Source: Streptomyces sp. NRRL S-337 (GTDB lineage Bacteria; Actinomycetota; Actinomycetes; Streptomycetales; Streptomycetaceae). From it: DNA of 64,000 nucleotides. A program made the position numbers and the translations under genes. Below, piece by piece: positions 32,960-43,301 of this stretch (position 1 is its first letter; every line of letters starts with the position of its first letter). Location of the stretch: the NCBI RefSeq assembly GCF_000720175.1, contig NZ_JOIX01000030.1:76719-140718 (forward strand), in the 5' to 3' direction. Under the pieces are notes generated by a model that had not been told where the DNA came from, ran no database searches, and saw nothing but the letters and a program-made list of their open reading frames with translations.

Positions 32960-33826
32960 GTGGCGTCCCACGTCAATCCCACCGTCAGGCGACGCCGGCT
33001 GGGCCAGGAGCTGCGCAGGCTCCGCGAGCTCAAGGGCATGACGGCGGAAGAGGTGGCCGAGCGGCTGCTGGTCTCGCAATCGAAGATCAGCAGACTCGAG
33101 AACGGCCGCCGCAGCATCAGCCAGCGTGATGTCCGCGATCTCTGCGGGGTCTATGAGGTCGAGGACCACCGGATAGTCGATTCGCTGATGCAGATGGCGA
33201 AGGACTCCCGCCAGCAGGGCTGGTGGCACGCCTTCGGCGACATCCCGTACAGCGTCTACATCGGTCTGGAGACCGAGGCTGCCTCGCTGCGGATCTACGA
33301 GTCGCTGCTCGTGCCCGGGCTGCTGCAGACGCCCGGTTACGCCGAGGCGGTCATCCCCGGCACCGTCCCCGAGCTGGCGCCGGACCATTTGGAGAAGCGC
33401 ATCCAGGTACGGATGCGCCGCCAGGAGCGGGTCAACGAGCCCGAGCGCCCGCTGCGGCTGTGGGTCGTACTGGACGAGAGCGCGCTGCGGCGGGTGGTCG
33501 GCAGCCACCTGATCATGCGCGAACAGCTCGACCATCTCGTCGAGGTGAGCCATCTCCCGCATGTGACCGTGCAGGTGCTCCCTTATGACGCCGGTGCGCA
33601 CGCCGGAATGTCGGGGACGTTCTCCATCCTGGAATTCGACGATGCCGCGGATTCCAGCGTGGTGTACATCGAGGGCGTCACCAGTGACCTCTATCTGGAG
33701 AAAACCAATGATGTGCACAAATACACGATCATGTACGAGCATTTGCGGGCCCAGGCCCTGAGTGCGGAAGCGAGCCGGGAGTTCATCGCGGAGGCGGCGA
33801 AATCCCATGCGGACGCGATGGGGTGA
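32960..33826 (+). CDS. XRE regulator with DUF5753 domain
   Basis: The 288-aa protein has an N-terminal helix-turn-helix (RLGQELRRLRELKGMTAEEVAE...SQSKISRLENGRRS, about 13-54). The C-terminal domain of about 200 residues has YIGLETEAASLRIYE and LLQTPGYAEAVI, as in DUF5753. This is the very common Streptomyces regulator type paired with DUF397 proteins, as in WhiJ-type developmental loci. The DUF397 gene follows at 34080. Confidence 0.92.
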   Translation: MASHVNPTVRRRRLGQELRRLRELKGMTAEEVAERLLVSQSKISRLENGRRSISQRDVRDLCGVYEVEDHRIVDSLMQMAKDSRQQGWWHAFGDIPYSVYIGLETEAASLRIYESLLVPGLLQTPGYAEAVIPGTVPELAPDHLEKRIQVRMRRQERVNEPERPLRLWVVLDESALRRVVGSHLIMREQLDHLVEVSHLPHVTVQVLPYDAGAHAGMSGTFSILEFDDAADSSVVYIEGVTSDLYLEKTNDVHKYTIMYEHLRAQALSAEASREFIAEAAKSHADAMG

Positions 33827-34079
33827 CCCGAAGCGAGGTGACCGGAGGTGAGGTGAGACCGGAACAGCGGACCGGCACGACGGACCGGGCATGGCGGAAA
33901 TGGGGCGGAATGCGAGGTTCCGGATTGCGGGTTCGCACGGTACACCTGCCCCTGCTGCCGTGAAAAGAGATCAAGGAATATGCCATTCGGACGGGTGAAC
34001 GGCCCCTGCGGTTGGTGATGTTGGCGCGTAGCGTCATGACTACCGAATCCGCGGTAACTCAGAGTAAGTTGGAGTGAAC

Positions 34080-34289
34080 ATGGCCGTGCAGCCGAATTCC
34101 GCATTCTCCTGGACCAAGTCCTCGTACTCCGGTGGTAACGGCGCCTGTGTGGAAATCGCCGTACCGACCACCGCCGCCATCGCGGTGCGCGACTCCAAGG
34201 ACCCTGAGGGGCCGCGCCTCACGTTCGACAACGCCTCCTGGAGCCGTTTCCTGTCGGACGTCGCCGATGGCGGGTTCGACGTCGCGTGA
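34080..34289 (+). CDS. DUF397 domain protein
   Basis: The 69-aa protein reads FSWTKSSYSGGNGACVEIAV...VAVRDSK-like...WSRFLSDV, the complete DUF397 signature. Such proteins act with XRE/DUF5753 regulators, apparently modulating their DNA binding. GGAG is placed five bases before the ATG; a GTG two codons upstream is possible. It is separated from the regulator by about 250 bp, longer than usual, so it may have its own promoter. Confidence 0.9.
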   Translation: MAVQPNSAFSWTKSSYSGGNGACVEIAVPTTAAIAVRDSKDPEGPRLTFDNASWSRFLSDVADGGFDVA

Positions 34290-34427
34290 CCTGAGCCGAC
34301 ACGCTCCACAGTCCGCATCCGCGGATACGAGCCCTCTCGACTGGATCGCCGTCCCGGCCGAGGGGGCTCGGCCTTGCCCGCCCTCCACGCATGCCCTCCC
34401 GCCGTCGTTACCGCGCGTCAGCATTCG

Positions 34428-35324
34428 TCAGCGCAATTCGGCCACGTACCGGTCCGTCCCGGGCACGGTCGGCACGAACGGCGCCACCAGCTCCACCCGT
34501 CCGAGCCCCTCGTCCGCGACCTCCTCCCCGAGGCCCGCGAAGTGCGCCGCCCAGTCGTCGCGGGGATCCCGCTCCAGGAACCACAGCAGCGTCAGCCGGG
34601 TGTCGACGCCCTCGACCTGCCGTACGTACGACATCCGGTCACCGGGCAGCGGGGTCGGCCGGAAGACCGTGACCATCGCCGCGGGTGAGCCGGCCAGCCG
34701 CCGCGGCAGCTGCCGGTCCCGCAGCCACTCCAGCAACTCGCCCCGCTCCTCCGGCCCGGCCGCGTCGACCACCTCCAGCACCAGGCCCGCATAGGGGTGG
34801 TCCAGCGCATGGAAGTCCCGGGGGCCCACCGCGCCGTCCCGGTAGACGGTCGCCAGGTGGTCCTGGAAGGCCGTGAAGACGTGTGTACGGTCCTGGTGGA
34901 CCCGGCCGTCCCGGTTGAGGCGCCGGTTGATCGCCACCGTCCACCGCATGTGCTCGTCATAGCGGCCTTCGGTGAGCCAGTACGTGGAGAGGTAGCAGCC
35001 GGCCGTGACCGGACGGGCGACGGCGGACTCCTGGGGATAGCGCAGGAGTTGCAGGTCTCGGGTGGCGACCCAGCGGCGGCCCGCGAACATCCAGGGCATC
35101 GCCATGGCGCCGGCGATGTAGTGGTCGTCCTCGTACCAGCGGTTGTAGGCGTACTCATGGCCGGGGTGCGGTTCGACCATGGTGATCAGCGCATGCCCGG
35201 GGCGGACGCCGTAGGGGCCGACGGAGGCCAGCGCGGCATAGGCGGCGAGGGGGTCGGCGGCGAGGGGTGTGGCGGGGGTGTCCTTTGGCGTGGGCCTGTT
35301 CGTGCGCTCGCTGTCTGCGGTCAT
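34428..35324 (-). CDS. uncharacterised protein, possible EthD-like dimeric barrel
   Basis: The 298-aa protein contains PGHEYAYNRWYEDDHYIAGA (about 52-72), a pattern seen in EthD-like or dimeric alpha/beta barrel proteins. Two repeats of a roughly 110-residue unit are likely. No catalytic motif is recognised. The start is only 16 bp from a perfect CTGACG-N3-CGTCAG palindrome, and no ribosome binding site is visible between them. This ties it to the catabolic genes at 52-61 kb that carry the same operator. It is divergent from the aminotransferase gene. Confidence 0.6.
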   Translation of the reverse strand: MTADSERTNRPTPKDTPATPLAADPLAAYAALASVGPYGVRPGHALITMVEPHPGHEYAYNRWYEDDHYIAGAMAMPWMFAGRRWVATRDLQLLRYPQESAVARPVTAGCYLSTYWLTEGRYDEHMRWTVAINRRLNRDGRVHQDRTHVFTAFQDHLATVYRDGAVGPRDFHALDHPYAGLVLEVVDAAGPEERGELLEWLRDRQLPRRLAGSPAAMVTVFRPTPLPGDRMSYVRQVEGVDTRLTLLWFLERDPRDDWAAHFAGLGEEVADEGLGRVELVAPFVPTVPGTDRYVAELR

Positions 35325-35339
35325 GGGGAACAGATGTAG

Positions 35340-35354
35340 CTGACGTAGCGTCAG
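35340..35354. promoter_or_regulatory. operator copy 1, CTGACG-TAG-CGTCAG
   Basis: A perfect 6+3+6 palindrome 16 bp upstream of the minus-strand start at 35324 and 125 bp before the aminotransferase. It matches six other copies listed below. Confidence 0.8.
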
Positions 35355-35479
35355 AACGGGAGGGGTCCGGCATGCTCACCATGTGGGCATCCCTGCACAC
35401 CCGTTCCCCTCTTGCCTAAGCTGCCTGGCACTTACAGCTAACGCGGGTTAACCCGCGGCCCGGAGTGATGGGAGTCGCC

Positions 35480-36727
35480 ATGCCGGATGCGATCCTCGCC
35501 GATGCCCGTACGCCCCTCCGCACGCCCGACCGTGCGCCGGTCCCCGAGCTCGCCGCGCGGGCGGCGCGCACCGGCAGCTCGCCCGTACGCGACATCCTGG
35601 CGCTCACCGCCCGGCCCGAGGTCATCTCGTTCGCCGGCGGGCTGCCCGCTCCGGAACTGTTCGACGCCGCGGGGATGGCCGCAGCCTTCCAGCACGTGCT
35701 CACCGACGACCCGCGGCGCACCCTGCAGTACTCCACCAGCGAGGGCGACCCGGCGTTGCGCGCGGCCGTCGCGGCGCGCACCACCGCCCGCGGGCTGCCC
35801 ACCGACCCCGACGAGCTGCTGGTGACCACCGGCTCCCAGCAGGGACTGTCGCTGCTGGCCACCGTCCTGCTGGAGCCGGGCGACACGGTGCTGGTCGAGG
35901 ACCCCTGCTATCTGGCGGCGCTGCAGATCTTCTCGCTGGCGGGCGCCCGGGTGGTGCCGGTGCCCACCAACGACGAGGGGATCGACCCGGCCGCACTGGA
36001 CGAACTCGCCGCCCGGGAGCGGCCGAAGCTGCTCTACGTCATCCCCACCTTCCAGAACCCGACCGGCCGTACGCTCTCCGCCGGACGACGGGCCGCGGTC
36101 GCCGGGATCGCCGCCCGGCGCGGACTGTGGATCGCCGAGGACGACCCGTACGGCGAGCTCCGCTTCGAGGGCGAGGCCGTGCCGTGGGTGGCGTCGTTCC
36201 CGGGGGCCGAGGATCGTACGGTGCTGTTGGGTTCGTTCTCGAAGGTGATGGCGCCCGGCCTGCGGCTGGGCACGCTGCGGCTGCCGGCCCCGCTGCGGCG
36301 CCCGTGCGTCATCGCCAAGCAGGCCGCAGACCTGCACACCTCGACCGTCGATCAGGCAGCCGCGGCACGGTACTTGGCGACCACGGACCTGGACGTCCAT
36401 CTGGCGCGGGTGCGCGACGCGTACCGCGGGCGCCGGGACGCGCTGGTCGACGGGCTCGCCACGGCGCTCCCCGAGGGCTCGCGGTGGAACCGGCCGTCGG
36501 GCGGCATGTTCGTCTGGGCCACCCTGCCGGCCGGCTACGACGCGACCGCGCTGCTGCCCGAGGTCGTACGGCATGACGTCGCCTACGTGCCCGGGGCGCC
36601 GTTCTTCGCCGGGACACCGGACCCGGCCTCGGTCCGCCTGTCGTTCGTCACGCACACGCCGGAGGAGATCCGCGAGGGCCTGGGGCGGCTGCGCGGAGCG
36701 CTGGTGGCGGCGCGCGGGGAGGAGTGA
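35480..36727 (+). CDS. class I/II PLP-dependent aminotransferase
   Basis: The 415-aa protein matches fold-type I aminotransferases of the 2-aminoadipate/aromatic group. It shows ISFAGGLPAPELFD (about 46-59), TTGSQQGLSLLATVLL (about 115-130), YVIPTFQNPTGRTLS (about 187-201) and the PLP lysine in GSFSKVMAPGLRLG (about 253-266). It transfers an amino group between an amino acid and a 2-oxo acid; the substrate is not clear. GGGAG is six bases before the ATG at 35480, preferred over upstream starts. Confidence 0.88.
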   Translation: MPDAILADARTPLRTPDRAPVPELAARAARTGSSPVRDILALTARPEVISFAGGLPAPELFDAAGMAAAFQHVLTDDPRRTLQYSTSEGDPALRAAVAARTTARGLPTDPDELLVTTGSQQGLSLLATVLLEPGDTVLVEDPCYLAALQIFSLAGARVVPVPTNDEGIDPAALDELAARERPKLLYVIPTFQNPTGRTLSAGRRAAVAGIAARRGLWIAEDDPYGELRFEGEAVPWVASFPGAEDRTVLLGSFSKVMAPGLRLGTLRLPAPLRRPCVIAKQAADLHTSTVDQAAAARYLATTDLDVHLARVRDAYRGRRDALVDGLATALPEGSRWNRPSGGMFVWATLPAGYDATALLPEVVRHDVAYVPGAPFFAGTPDPASVRLSFVTHTPEEIREGLGRLRGALVAARGEE

Positions 36728-36809
36728 GGGCGGGCGCCGGGAGAGCCGCGGCTTCGGGGCGGCCGCCACGGGGAAGGACAGGGGTGGGAACACGTTTCCG
36801 GGAGGACGG

Positions 36810-37028
36810 ATGACCCAAGGCAGCCACGGCACCCAAGGCCCCCACGGCGCGGACGACCCGACAGGCGGCGCGCCGGCCCCCGATTCCTCCGACGACTACC
36901 CGACCGAGCCGCCGCCATCCCTCGCCCGCCGCCTGTGGGCCCGGCTGTGCGGTGCCCGGGTGCGGGTGGCCGCCGTCCTGCGCCGGCTGCGGTCCGTCGC
37001 CCGCCTGCGCCGGGGCCACGCGCACTGA
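36810..37028 (+). CDS. small hypothetical basic-tailed protein
   Basis: The 72-aa protein has a Gly/Asp/Pro-rich acidic N-terminus and an amphipathic basic C-terminal half (SLARRLWARLCGARVRVAAVL). No family is recognised. GGGAGGA lies directly before the ATG, which supports translation. It follows the aminotransferase by about 80 bp and may be cotranscribed. Confidence 0.55.
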   Translation: MTQGSHGTQGPHGADDPTGGAPAPDSSDDYPTEPPPSLARRLWARLCGARVRVAAVLRRLRSVARLRRGHAH

Positions 37029-37098
37029 CCGGGCAGCAGCCCGCCACCCGAGAAATCCGCGGGCGAAGGGCTGTTCCTTCCCGGGCCACCGCCCTAAT

Positions 37099-37113
37099 CT
37101 GACTCACCGTCAG
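37099..37113. promoter_or_regulatory. operator copy 2, CTGACT-CAC-CGTCAG
   Basis: 11 of 12 arm positions match the palindrome. It lies about 35 bp upstream of the SDR start at 37149, in the expected promoter region. Confidence 0.75.
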
Positions 37114-37148
37114 AACGCGTGAGTGGTGCTCGGCGTCCGGAGGCGGAG

Positions 37149-37934
37149 ATGCTGCTGCGGAACAAGACCGTCGTCGTCTCGGGCGTGGGGGCCGGCCTCG
37201 GCCATCAGGTCGCGGCGGCCTGCGTACGGGACGGCGCGTCGGTGGTGCTGGGCGCGCGCACGGAGGCGAACCTCGCCAGGTCGGCGGCGCAGATCGACCC
37301 TTCGGGGACGCGTACGGCCTGGCGGGTGACCGACATCGTCGACGAGGCGCAGTGCACGGCGCTGGCCGCGCTGGCGGTGGAGCGGTTCGGCGGGATCGAC
37401 GCGGTGATCCATGTCGCCGCGCTGGACTCGCTGTTCGGCGGAGTGCGGGACGCCGACTTCGATTCCTGGCGCGCCGTCGTGGACGTCAATCTCTTCGGCA
37501 CGCTGCGGATGACCCGGGCCTGCCTGCCGTCGCTGACCGCGCGCGGCGGGGGTTCGGTGGTGTTCATCGGCACCCAGTCGTCGGTCGCGGCGCCCTCACA
37601 GGTGCAGCAGGCGGCGTACGCGGCGTCGAAGGGCGGGCTGGTCTCCGCGATGTATGCGCTCGCCCGTGAGCTGGGCCCGGACCGGATACGGGTCAACACC
37701 GTGCAGCCGGGCTGGATGTGGGGCCCGCCGGTCGAGGCATACATACGGTTCCAGGCGCAGGCCGAGGGCGTACCGGAGTCCGAGGTGCTCGGGCGGCTCT
37801 CCGCGCGGATGGCGCTGCCGGAGCTGGCCACGGATGCCGATGTGGCCGAGACCGCGGTCTTCCTGGCGTCCGACCGGGCGCGCGCCATCACGGGCCAGTC
37901 ACTGCTGGTCAACGCGGGTGAGCTGATGCGGTAG
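37149..37934 (+). CDS. short-chain dehydrogenase/reductase
   Basis: The 261-aa SDR has the cofactor motif VVVSGVGAGLGHQV (TGxxxGxG variant) near residue 10. DIVDEAQ follows, then IHVAAL in place of NNAG. Catalytic Ser is in FIGTQSSVAAP, and YAASKGG gives Tyr and Lys. It should reduce or oxidise a hydroxyl/keto group with NAD(P)H. The ATG at 37149 follows GGAGGCGGAG. The upstream operator links it to the regulon. Confidence 0.88.
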   Translation: MLLRNKTVVVSGVGAGLGHQVAAACVRDGASVVLGARTEANLARSAAQIDPSGTRTAWRVTDIVDEAQCTALAALAVERFGGIDAVIHVAALDSLFGGVRDADFDSWRAVVDVNLFGTLRMTRACLPSLTARGGGSVVFIGTQSSVAAPSQVQQAAYAASKGGLVSAMYALARELGPDRIRVNTVQPGWMWGPPVEAYIRFQAQAEGVPESEVLGRLSARMALPELATDADVAETAVFLASDRARAITGQSLLVNAGELMR

Positions 37935-37973
37935 CGGCCGCGCTCCCCGCCCGCTTGCCGTTCGCCCCGCCCG

Positions 37974-39095
37974 TTACGCCCGCGGATACCGCGCCAGCCA
38001 CCCCGGGGAGGAGCCGGCCGGACCGTGCAGGGCGGGGCCCTGGGTCATTTCCATGGCGAAGTCGTCGGCCAGTTGCAGGATCGTGGCCCGGCCCTCCAGT
38101 TCGACCAGCCAGACCGGCGGCAGCGCCGTCTCGCCGTGCAGGGTGCCGAGGAGGTTGCCGCAGATGGCGCCGGTGGAATCGCTGTCGCCGCTGTGGTTGA
38201 CGGCGAGCAGCAGGCCGTGCCGGATGTCCTCGGCGACCAGTGCGCAGTACACGCCGATGGACAGCGCCTCCTCGGCCGTCCAGCCCTCGCCCAGCGACTC
38301 CACCCGGGCCGGCGTCGGCATGCCCTGCCGTACGGCGCCCAGCGCGCGCTTGAGGGCCTCGGTGGTCTCCTCGTGACCGGGGCGGGTGGCCAGGTGGGCC
38401 AGCGCCTTCTGCACCGCGCCGTCGAGGTCCTCGCCGCGGGCCAGCGAGTGGCTGATGACGGCGAACGCACCGGCCGCCAGATAGCCGGTGGGGTGTCCGT
38501 GCGTCTGCGCCGCGCACTCCACGGCGAGCTGGAAGACCAGCTGCGGCTCCCAGCCGACCAGCAGCCCGAACGGCGCCGAGCGCATCACCGCGCCGCACCC
38601 CTTGGAGTCCGGGTTCTTCGGCGCCTCCACGGTGCCCATCACCTCGTCGCCGAGGCCGCTCAGGCAGGCCCGGCCGGGCGCGCGGCGGGAGTACAGCCAC
38701 TCCTCGCGGGCCAGCCAGCCGTCGTCCGTCTTGCGTTCGTCGGGGCCCCAGTCGTGCTGGGTGGCGGCCCAGCGGAGGTAGGCGCGGTGGACGTCGGTGG
38801 GCGGGTGCCAGGCGCCGGTGTCGCGGCGTACCTGGGCCCGGATCAGCCCGTCGACGGTGAACAGGGTCATCTGGGTGTCGTCGGTGACCGCGCCGCGCCG
38901 CCCGAAGGCGGGTACGAAGTCCGTCACGCCCTCCTGGCCGTGCGCCGCACGGATCGCATCGAGCGAGTCGAATTCGATGCCGGCACCGAGCGCATCACCG
39001 ATGGCACCACCGAGCAGGCAGCCGCGTACCCGGCTGCGGAAGTCCTGCTGTTCTGCGCGCCCCCAGATGGCGGCGCCGCCTCCCGCTGCGCTCAC
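37974..39095 (-). CDS. ADP-ribosylglycohydrolase family protein
   Basis: The 373-aa protein shows the family metal-binding segments. These are GCLLGGAIGDALGAGIEFDS (about 25-44), GAVTDDTQMTLF (about 68-79) and NHSGDSDSTGAICGNLLG (about 297-314). The family hydrolyses ADP-ribose linked to proteins, e.g. DraG, or related nucleosides, using two Mg ions. The substrate here is unknown. GGGAGG precedes the GTG start. Confidence 0.9.
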   Translation of the reverse strand: MSAAGGGAAIWGRAEQQDFRSRVRGCLLGGAIGDALGAGIEFDSLDAIRAAHGQEGVTDFVPAFGRRGAVTDDTQMTLFTVDGLIRAQVRRDTGAWHPPTDVHRAYLRWAATQHDWGPDERKTDDGWLAREEWLYSRRAPGRACLSGLGDEVMGTVEAPKNPDSKGCGAVMRSAPFGLLVGWEPQLVFQLAVECAAQTHGHPTGYLAAGAFAVISHSLARGEDLDGAVQKALAHLATRPGHEETTEALKRALGAVRQGMPTPARVESLGEGWTAEEALSIGVYCALVAEDIRHGLLLAVNHSGDSDSTGAICGNLLGTLHGETALPPVWLVELEGRATILQLADDFAMEMTQGPALHGPAGSSPGWLARYPRA

Positions 39096-39274
39096 TGTGC
39101 CTCCCGAAGCTCACCACGTTCCGGGGCCTTGCGAAGGCCCCATGGCGCAGCACTGTAATCGACCGGGATTGATCGGTTTCTGGCCAGGTGAGTATGCGCA
39201 TAGTCGCTGGCTAGGCGGCTTTTGGGCGCTACGGTCCGGATGAACGCCGAACTGCACCTCCGGGAGATCTTGCT

Positions 39275-40234
39275 ATGACACTGCGCTGCGCCGTACTCGA
39301 CGACTACCAGGACGTCGCCCGCTCCGTGGCCGACTGGTCACCGCTGGACGGTGCCGTCGAGGTCCGTACGCTGCGCGAGCCGTTCCGCTCCGAGGACGAG
39401 GTGGTCGCGGCGATCGGCGACTGCGAGATCGTCGTGGCGATGCGCGAGCGCACCCCGTTCCCCGCCTCGCTGCTCGCCCGGCTGCCCCGGCTCCGCCTGC
39501 TGATCACCTCCGGGATGCGGAACGCCGCCATCGATCTGGCGGCCGCCGCCGGACACGGGATCACCGTGTGCGGCACCGCCAGCAACACCGAGCCGCCCGT
39601 CGAACTGACCTGGGCGCTGATCCTGGGCCTCGCCCGCAACGTCGCCACCGAGAGCACCGCGATGCGCGCCGGCGGCCCCTGGCAGTCCACCCTCGGCGCC
39701 GATCTGCACGGTCGCACGCTCGGGCTGCTGGGCCTGGGCAAGATCGGCAGCCGGGTCGCCCGGATCGGGCTGGCCTTCGGCATGGACGTGGTGGCGTGGA
39801 GCCGGAACCTGACCGCCGAGCGCGCCGCGGAGGTGGGCGTACGCGCCACCGCCGGCAAGGAAGAGCTCTTGGAGGCGGCCGACTTCGTCTCCGTCCATCT
39901 GGTGCTCGGCGACCGCACCCGGGGGCTGCTCGGTGCGGACGAGCTCCGCCGGATGCGGTCCACGAGCTACCTCGTCAACACCTCGCGCGCCGCAATCGTC
40001 GACCAGGAGGCGCTGTTGCGGGCGCTGCGCGAGAACTGGATCGCCGGGGCCGGCCTGGACGTCTTCGAGCAGGAGCCGCTGCCGGCCGGTCACCCCTTGC
40101 GCACCCTCCCGAACGTGCTCGCGCTCCCGCACCTCGGCTACGTCACCCGCCGCAACTACGAGGGCTACTTCCAGCAGGCCGTCGAGGACATCACGGCCTT
40201 CCTGGCGGGCAGTCCGGTGCGTCAACTCAACTGA
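39275..40234 (+). CDS. D-2-hydroxyacid dehydrogenase
   Basis: The 319-aa enzyme carries the NAD-binding motif GLLGLGKIGSRVA (about 150-162). It has the Arg of NTSRAAIVD (about 235-243), Glu in FEQEPL (about 266-271) and His in ALPHLGYVT (about 284-292). This is the catalytic Arg-Glu-His set of the family. It interconverts a 2-hydroxyacid and a 2-oxoacid with NAD(H). GGGAG lies before the ATG. Confidence 0.9.
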   Translation: MTLRCAVLDDYQDVARSVADWSPLDGAVEVRTLREPFRSEDEVVAAIGDCEIVVAMRERTPFPASLLARLPRLRLLITSGMRNAAIDLAAAAGHGITVCGTASNTEPPVELTWALILGLARNVATESTAMRAGGPWQSTLGADLHGRTLGLLGLGKIGSRVARIGLAFGMDVVAWSRNLTAERAAEVGVRATAGKEELLEAADFVSVHLVLGDRTRGLLGADELRRMRSTSYLVNTSRAAIVDQEALLRALRENWIAGAGLDVFEQEPLPAGHPLRTLPNVLALPHLGYVTRRNYEGYFQQAVEDITAFLAGSPVRQLN

Positions 40235-40300
40235 TGCACACCGGCGCCGGGGCTCATCCGTTCGATGATGGCCGCGGCGCACGGTGGGCATGCTTTCCCC

Positions 40301-40555
40301 ATGTCCGAGTACGAGTGGGATCGCACCACCATGGCCGTTGTCGCCTCGGCCCTCTCCGGGGACAGCGACGGCGCGGTGGAACTCCTCCGGCCGCTCCCCC
40401 AGAGCGACGTCTGCCACATCGCCGTACGGCTCGCCGCGATGGCCGCCGACGCCCTGATCGTCGCCGCCCAGGACAGCGGGGGCGACCGCGAGGAGGCGCT
40501 GTCCCAGTGGCAGCAGTGCATCCTCCAGCACGAGTCGGAGTACGACGGGGACTGA
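40301..40555 (+). CDS. small hypothetical protein
   Basis: The 84-aa protein (start MSEYEWDRTTM) is acidic and helical with repeated Ala-rich segments (VVASALSGDSDGAVELL, IAVRLAAMAADALIVAAQ). No known domain. An ATG at 40265 is also in frame, but the one at 40301 starts the well-formed part. Confidence 0.6.
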   Translation: MSEYEWDRTTMAVVASALSGDSDGAVELLRPLPQSDVCHIAVRLAAMAADALIVAAQDSGGDREEALSQWQQCILQHESEYDGD

Positions 40556-40558
40556 ACC

Positions 40559-40585
40559 GGGGCACGGCCGCTGCGGCCGGTGCCC
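40559..40585. terminator. hairpin between convergent genes
   Basis: GGGCAC and GTGCCC (40560-40565, 40580-40585) plus an inner GGCCG/CGGCC form a stem with one bulged G. It lies just after the small ORF and before the fbiC stop. Confidence 0.6.
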
Positions 40586-40628
40586 CCGGGGCAGCCGTGA
40601 CCACTGCACGGCCACTACGGCCGGCGGC

Positions 40629-43301
40629 TCAGTCCACCACCGGCAGCAGCTCCGGGAGGTGGCCGTCCGAAGCGAGGGCGGCCGCCCGGCGCTCCTCGGG
40701 GACCGGGCCGTAGGTCGTGGTGCGGGGGCGGGCGGGGCGGCCGGCCAGGTCGGCGATGGCGATCAGGTCCTGGAGGGAGCGGTAGGACCCGTAACTGGAG
40801 CCCGCCATACGGGAGATGGTCTCCTCCATCAAGGTGCCGCCGAGGTCGTTGGCGCCGGAGCGGAGCATTTCGGCGGCCCCTTCCGTGCCCAGTTTGACCC
40901 AGCTGGTCTGGATGTTGGTGATGTGCGGGTGGAGCAGGATCCGGGCCATGGCCGTCACGGCGCGGTTGTCGCGGGTCGTCGGGCCGGGGCGGGCGATCCC
41001 GGCGAGGTAGACGGGCGCGTTGGTGTGGATGAACGGGAGCGTGACGAACTCCGTGAAGCCGCCGGTCTCCTGCTGGATCCCGGCCAGCAGCCGGAGGTGG
41101 CCGAGCCAGTGGCGCGGCTGGTCGACATGGCCGTACATCATCGTCGAGGACGAGCGGATGCCCAGCTCATGGGCGGTCTTGATGACCTCGACCCAGGTGG
41201 CGGTGGGCAGTTTGCCCTTGGTGAGGATCCAGCGGACCTCGTCGTCGAGGATCTCGGCGGCGGTGCCGGGGAGCGTGTCGAGACCGGCCGCCTTGGCCTC
41301 GCTCAGCCATTCCCGGATCGACAGTCCGGTGCGGGTCGCGCCGTTGACCACCTCCATGGGCGAGAAGGCGTGGACGTGCATGCCGGGGACGCGTTCCTTG
41401 ACGGCGCGGGCGATGTCGAAGTACGCCGTGCCGGGCAGGTCGGGGTGGATGCCGCCCTGCATGCACACCTCGACGGCGCCCATGTCCCAGGCCTGCTGGG
41501 CGCGGTCGGCGACCTGGGAGAGGGAGAGGGTGTAGGCGTCGGCGTCCGTGCGGCGCTGGGCGAAGGCGCAGAAACGGCAGCCGGTGTAGCAGACGTTGGT
41601 GAAGTTGATGTTCCTGGTGACGATGTAGGTGACGTCGTCGCCGACCGTGGCGCGGCGCAGGTCGTCGGCGATTCCGCAGAGCGCGTCGAGGGCCGGTCCG
41701 TCGGCGTGCAGCAGGGCCAGCGCCTCGGGGTCGGTGAGCCGGGTGGGGTCGTCGGCGGCCCGTGAGAGCGCCTGCCGTACGTCGGCGTCGATCCGCTCGG
41801 GCGCCATACCGGGCGCGGCGGCCTCGCGCAGCGCCTCCCAGTCGCCGTAGACCTCGTCGAAGTCGTCCCGGCGGTCGGCGCTGCGGCCCTCGGTGTCGAT
41901 GGTGTGGTGCAGGTCCGTACGGCCCGAGGAGGCCATCGTGAAGCCCTCGTCGGGCTCCTGCCAGGGCCGGCCGACGACGGGTGCGTCCTCGACGGCCAGG
42001 CCGGTTTCGGGGTCGGCGAGGGCGGTGACGTGCGGCAGCAGGCGGGGGTCGAGCCAGGGTTCGCCGCGCCGGATGAACTCCGGGTAGATGGGGAGGCGTT
42101 CACGCAGGCGGAAGCCGGCGGCGGCGCAGTGCTCGGTCAGCTCCTCGATCTGCGGCCAGGGCCGCTCGGGGTTGACGTGGTCCAGGGTCAGCGGGGAGAC
42201 CCCGCCCCAGTCGTCGATGCCGGCGCCGATCAGCAGCGCGTATTCGCCGTCGACCAGGTTGGGCGGTGCCTGGATGCGGGTCGAGGGGCCCATGATGTGC
42301 CGGGCCACCGCGATCGTCGCGGCCAGCTCCTCCAGTTCGGCGTCCGGCATGCCGCGCATCGCCGTGTCCGGCTTGGCGCGGAAGTTCTGCATGATCAGTT
42401 CCTGGATGCCGTGGTAGGCGCGCTGGATGCGGCGCAGCGCGAACAGGGACTCGGCGCGCTCCTCGTAGGTCTCGCCGATGCCGATCAGCAGGCCGCTGGT
42501 GAAGGGGACGTTGGAGCGGCCGGCGTCCTCCAGGACGCGCAGCCGGACGGCCGGTTCCTTGTCCGGTGAGCCGTGGTGCGGGCCGCCGGGCTCGCTCCAC
42601 AGGCGCTCGGCGGTGGTCTCCAGCATCATCCCGAGGGACGGGGCGACGGGCTTGAGCCGCTGGAAGTCCGTCCAGGACAGCACACCGGGGTTGAGGTGCG
42701 GCAGCAGCCCGGTCTCCTCCAGGACGCGGATGGCCATGGCGCGGACGTACGAGAGCGTGTCGTCGTAGCCGTGCGCCTCCAGCCACTCGCGGGCCTCGGG
42801 CCAGCGGTCCTCGGGCTTGTCCCCGAGGGTGAACAGGGCCTCCTTGCAGCCGAGTTCGGCGCCGCGGCGGGCGATGTCCAGCACCTCGTCGGGCGACATG
42901 AACATCCCGTGGCCCGCCCGGCGCAGCTTGCCGGGGACGGTGACGAAGGTGCAGTAGTGGCACTTGTCCCGGCACAGCCGCGTCAGGGGGATGAAGACGC
43001 CCTTGGAGTACGTGATGACGCCGGGGCGGCCGGCGGCCTCCAGGCCGGCGTCGCGCACCCGGGCCGCGGAGGCGCACAGGTCCGTCAGGTCGGCGCCGCG
43101 GGCCTGCAGCAGCACCGCGGCCTCCTCGACGTCCAGCGCCACGCCGTCGCGGGCCCGCTTGAGCGCACGGCGCATCGCGTTCGCCGTCGGGCGGCTGTCC
43201 GGGGCGGGCCGGGCGCCCGCGCCGCGGTCGGCCGCCTGCCCGGACGCCTGGTCGGATACCTCGTCGGATACCTGGTCAGGTCCCTGCGCGCTGGAAGTCA
43301 T
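40629..43301 (-). CDS. fbiC: FO synthase, bifunctional CofGH (FbiC)
   Basis: The 890-aa protein fuses two radical SAM enzymes. The N-terminal CofG-type part has [10 protein letters not shown] (about 109-118). The C-terminal CofH-type part has [10 protein letters not shown] (about 568-577) with MQGGIHPD downstream. Together they make FO (7,8-didemethyl-8-hydroxy-5-deazariboflavin), the core of coenzyme F420, from tyrosine and a ribityl pyrimidine. Several luciferase-like oxidoreductases in this window are of families that often use F420. It is a single gene; fbiA/B are not in the window. Confidence 0.95.
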   Translation of the reverse strand: MTSSAQGPDQVSDEVSDQASGQAADRGAGARPAPDSRPTANAMRRALKRARDGVALDVEEAAVLLQARGADLTDLCASAARVRDAGLEAAGRPGVITYSKGVFIPLTRLCRDKCHYCTFVTVPGKLRRAGHGMFMSPDEVLDIARRGAELGCKEALFTLGDKPEDRWPEAREWLEAHGYDDTLSYVRAMAIRVLEETGLLPHLNPGVLSWTDFQRLKPVAPSLGMMLETTAERLWSEPGGPHHGSPDKEPAVRLRVLEDAGRSNVPFTSGLLIGIGETYEERAESLFALRRIQRAYHGIQELIMQNFRAKPDTAMRGMPDAELEELAATIAVARHIMGPSTRIQAPPNLVDGEYALLIGAGIDDWGGVSPLTLDHVNPERPWPQIEELTEHCAAAGFRLRERLPIYPEFIRRGEPWLDPRLLPHVTALADPETGLAVEDAPVVGRPWQEPDEGFTMASSGRTDLHHTIDTEGRSADRRDDFDEVYGDWEALREAAAPGMAPERIDADVRQALSRAADDPTRLTDPEALALLHADGPALDALCGIADDLRRATVGDDVTYIVTRNINFTNVCYTGCRFCAFAQRRTDADAYTLSLSQVADRAQQAWDMGAVEVCMQGGIHPDLPGTAYFDIARAVKERVPGMHVHAFSPMEVVNGATRTGLSIREWLSEAKAAGLDTLPGTAAEILDDEVRWILTKGKLPTATWVEVIKTAHELGIRSSSTMMYGHVDQPRHWLGHLRLLAGIQQETGGFTEFVTLPFIHTNAPVYLAGIARPGPTTRDNRAVTAMARILLHPHITNIQTSWVKLGTEGAAEMLRSGANDLGGTLMEETISRMAGSSYGSYRSLQDLIAIADLAGRPARPRTTTYGPVPEERRAAALASDGHLPELLPVVD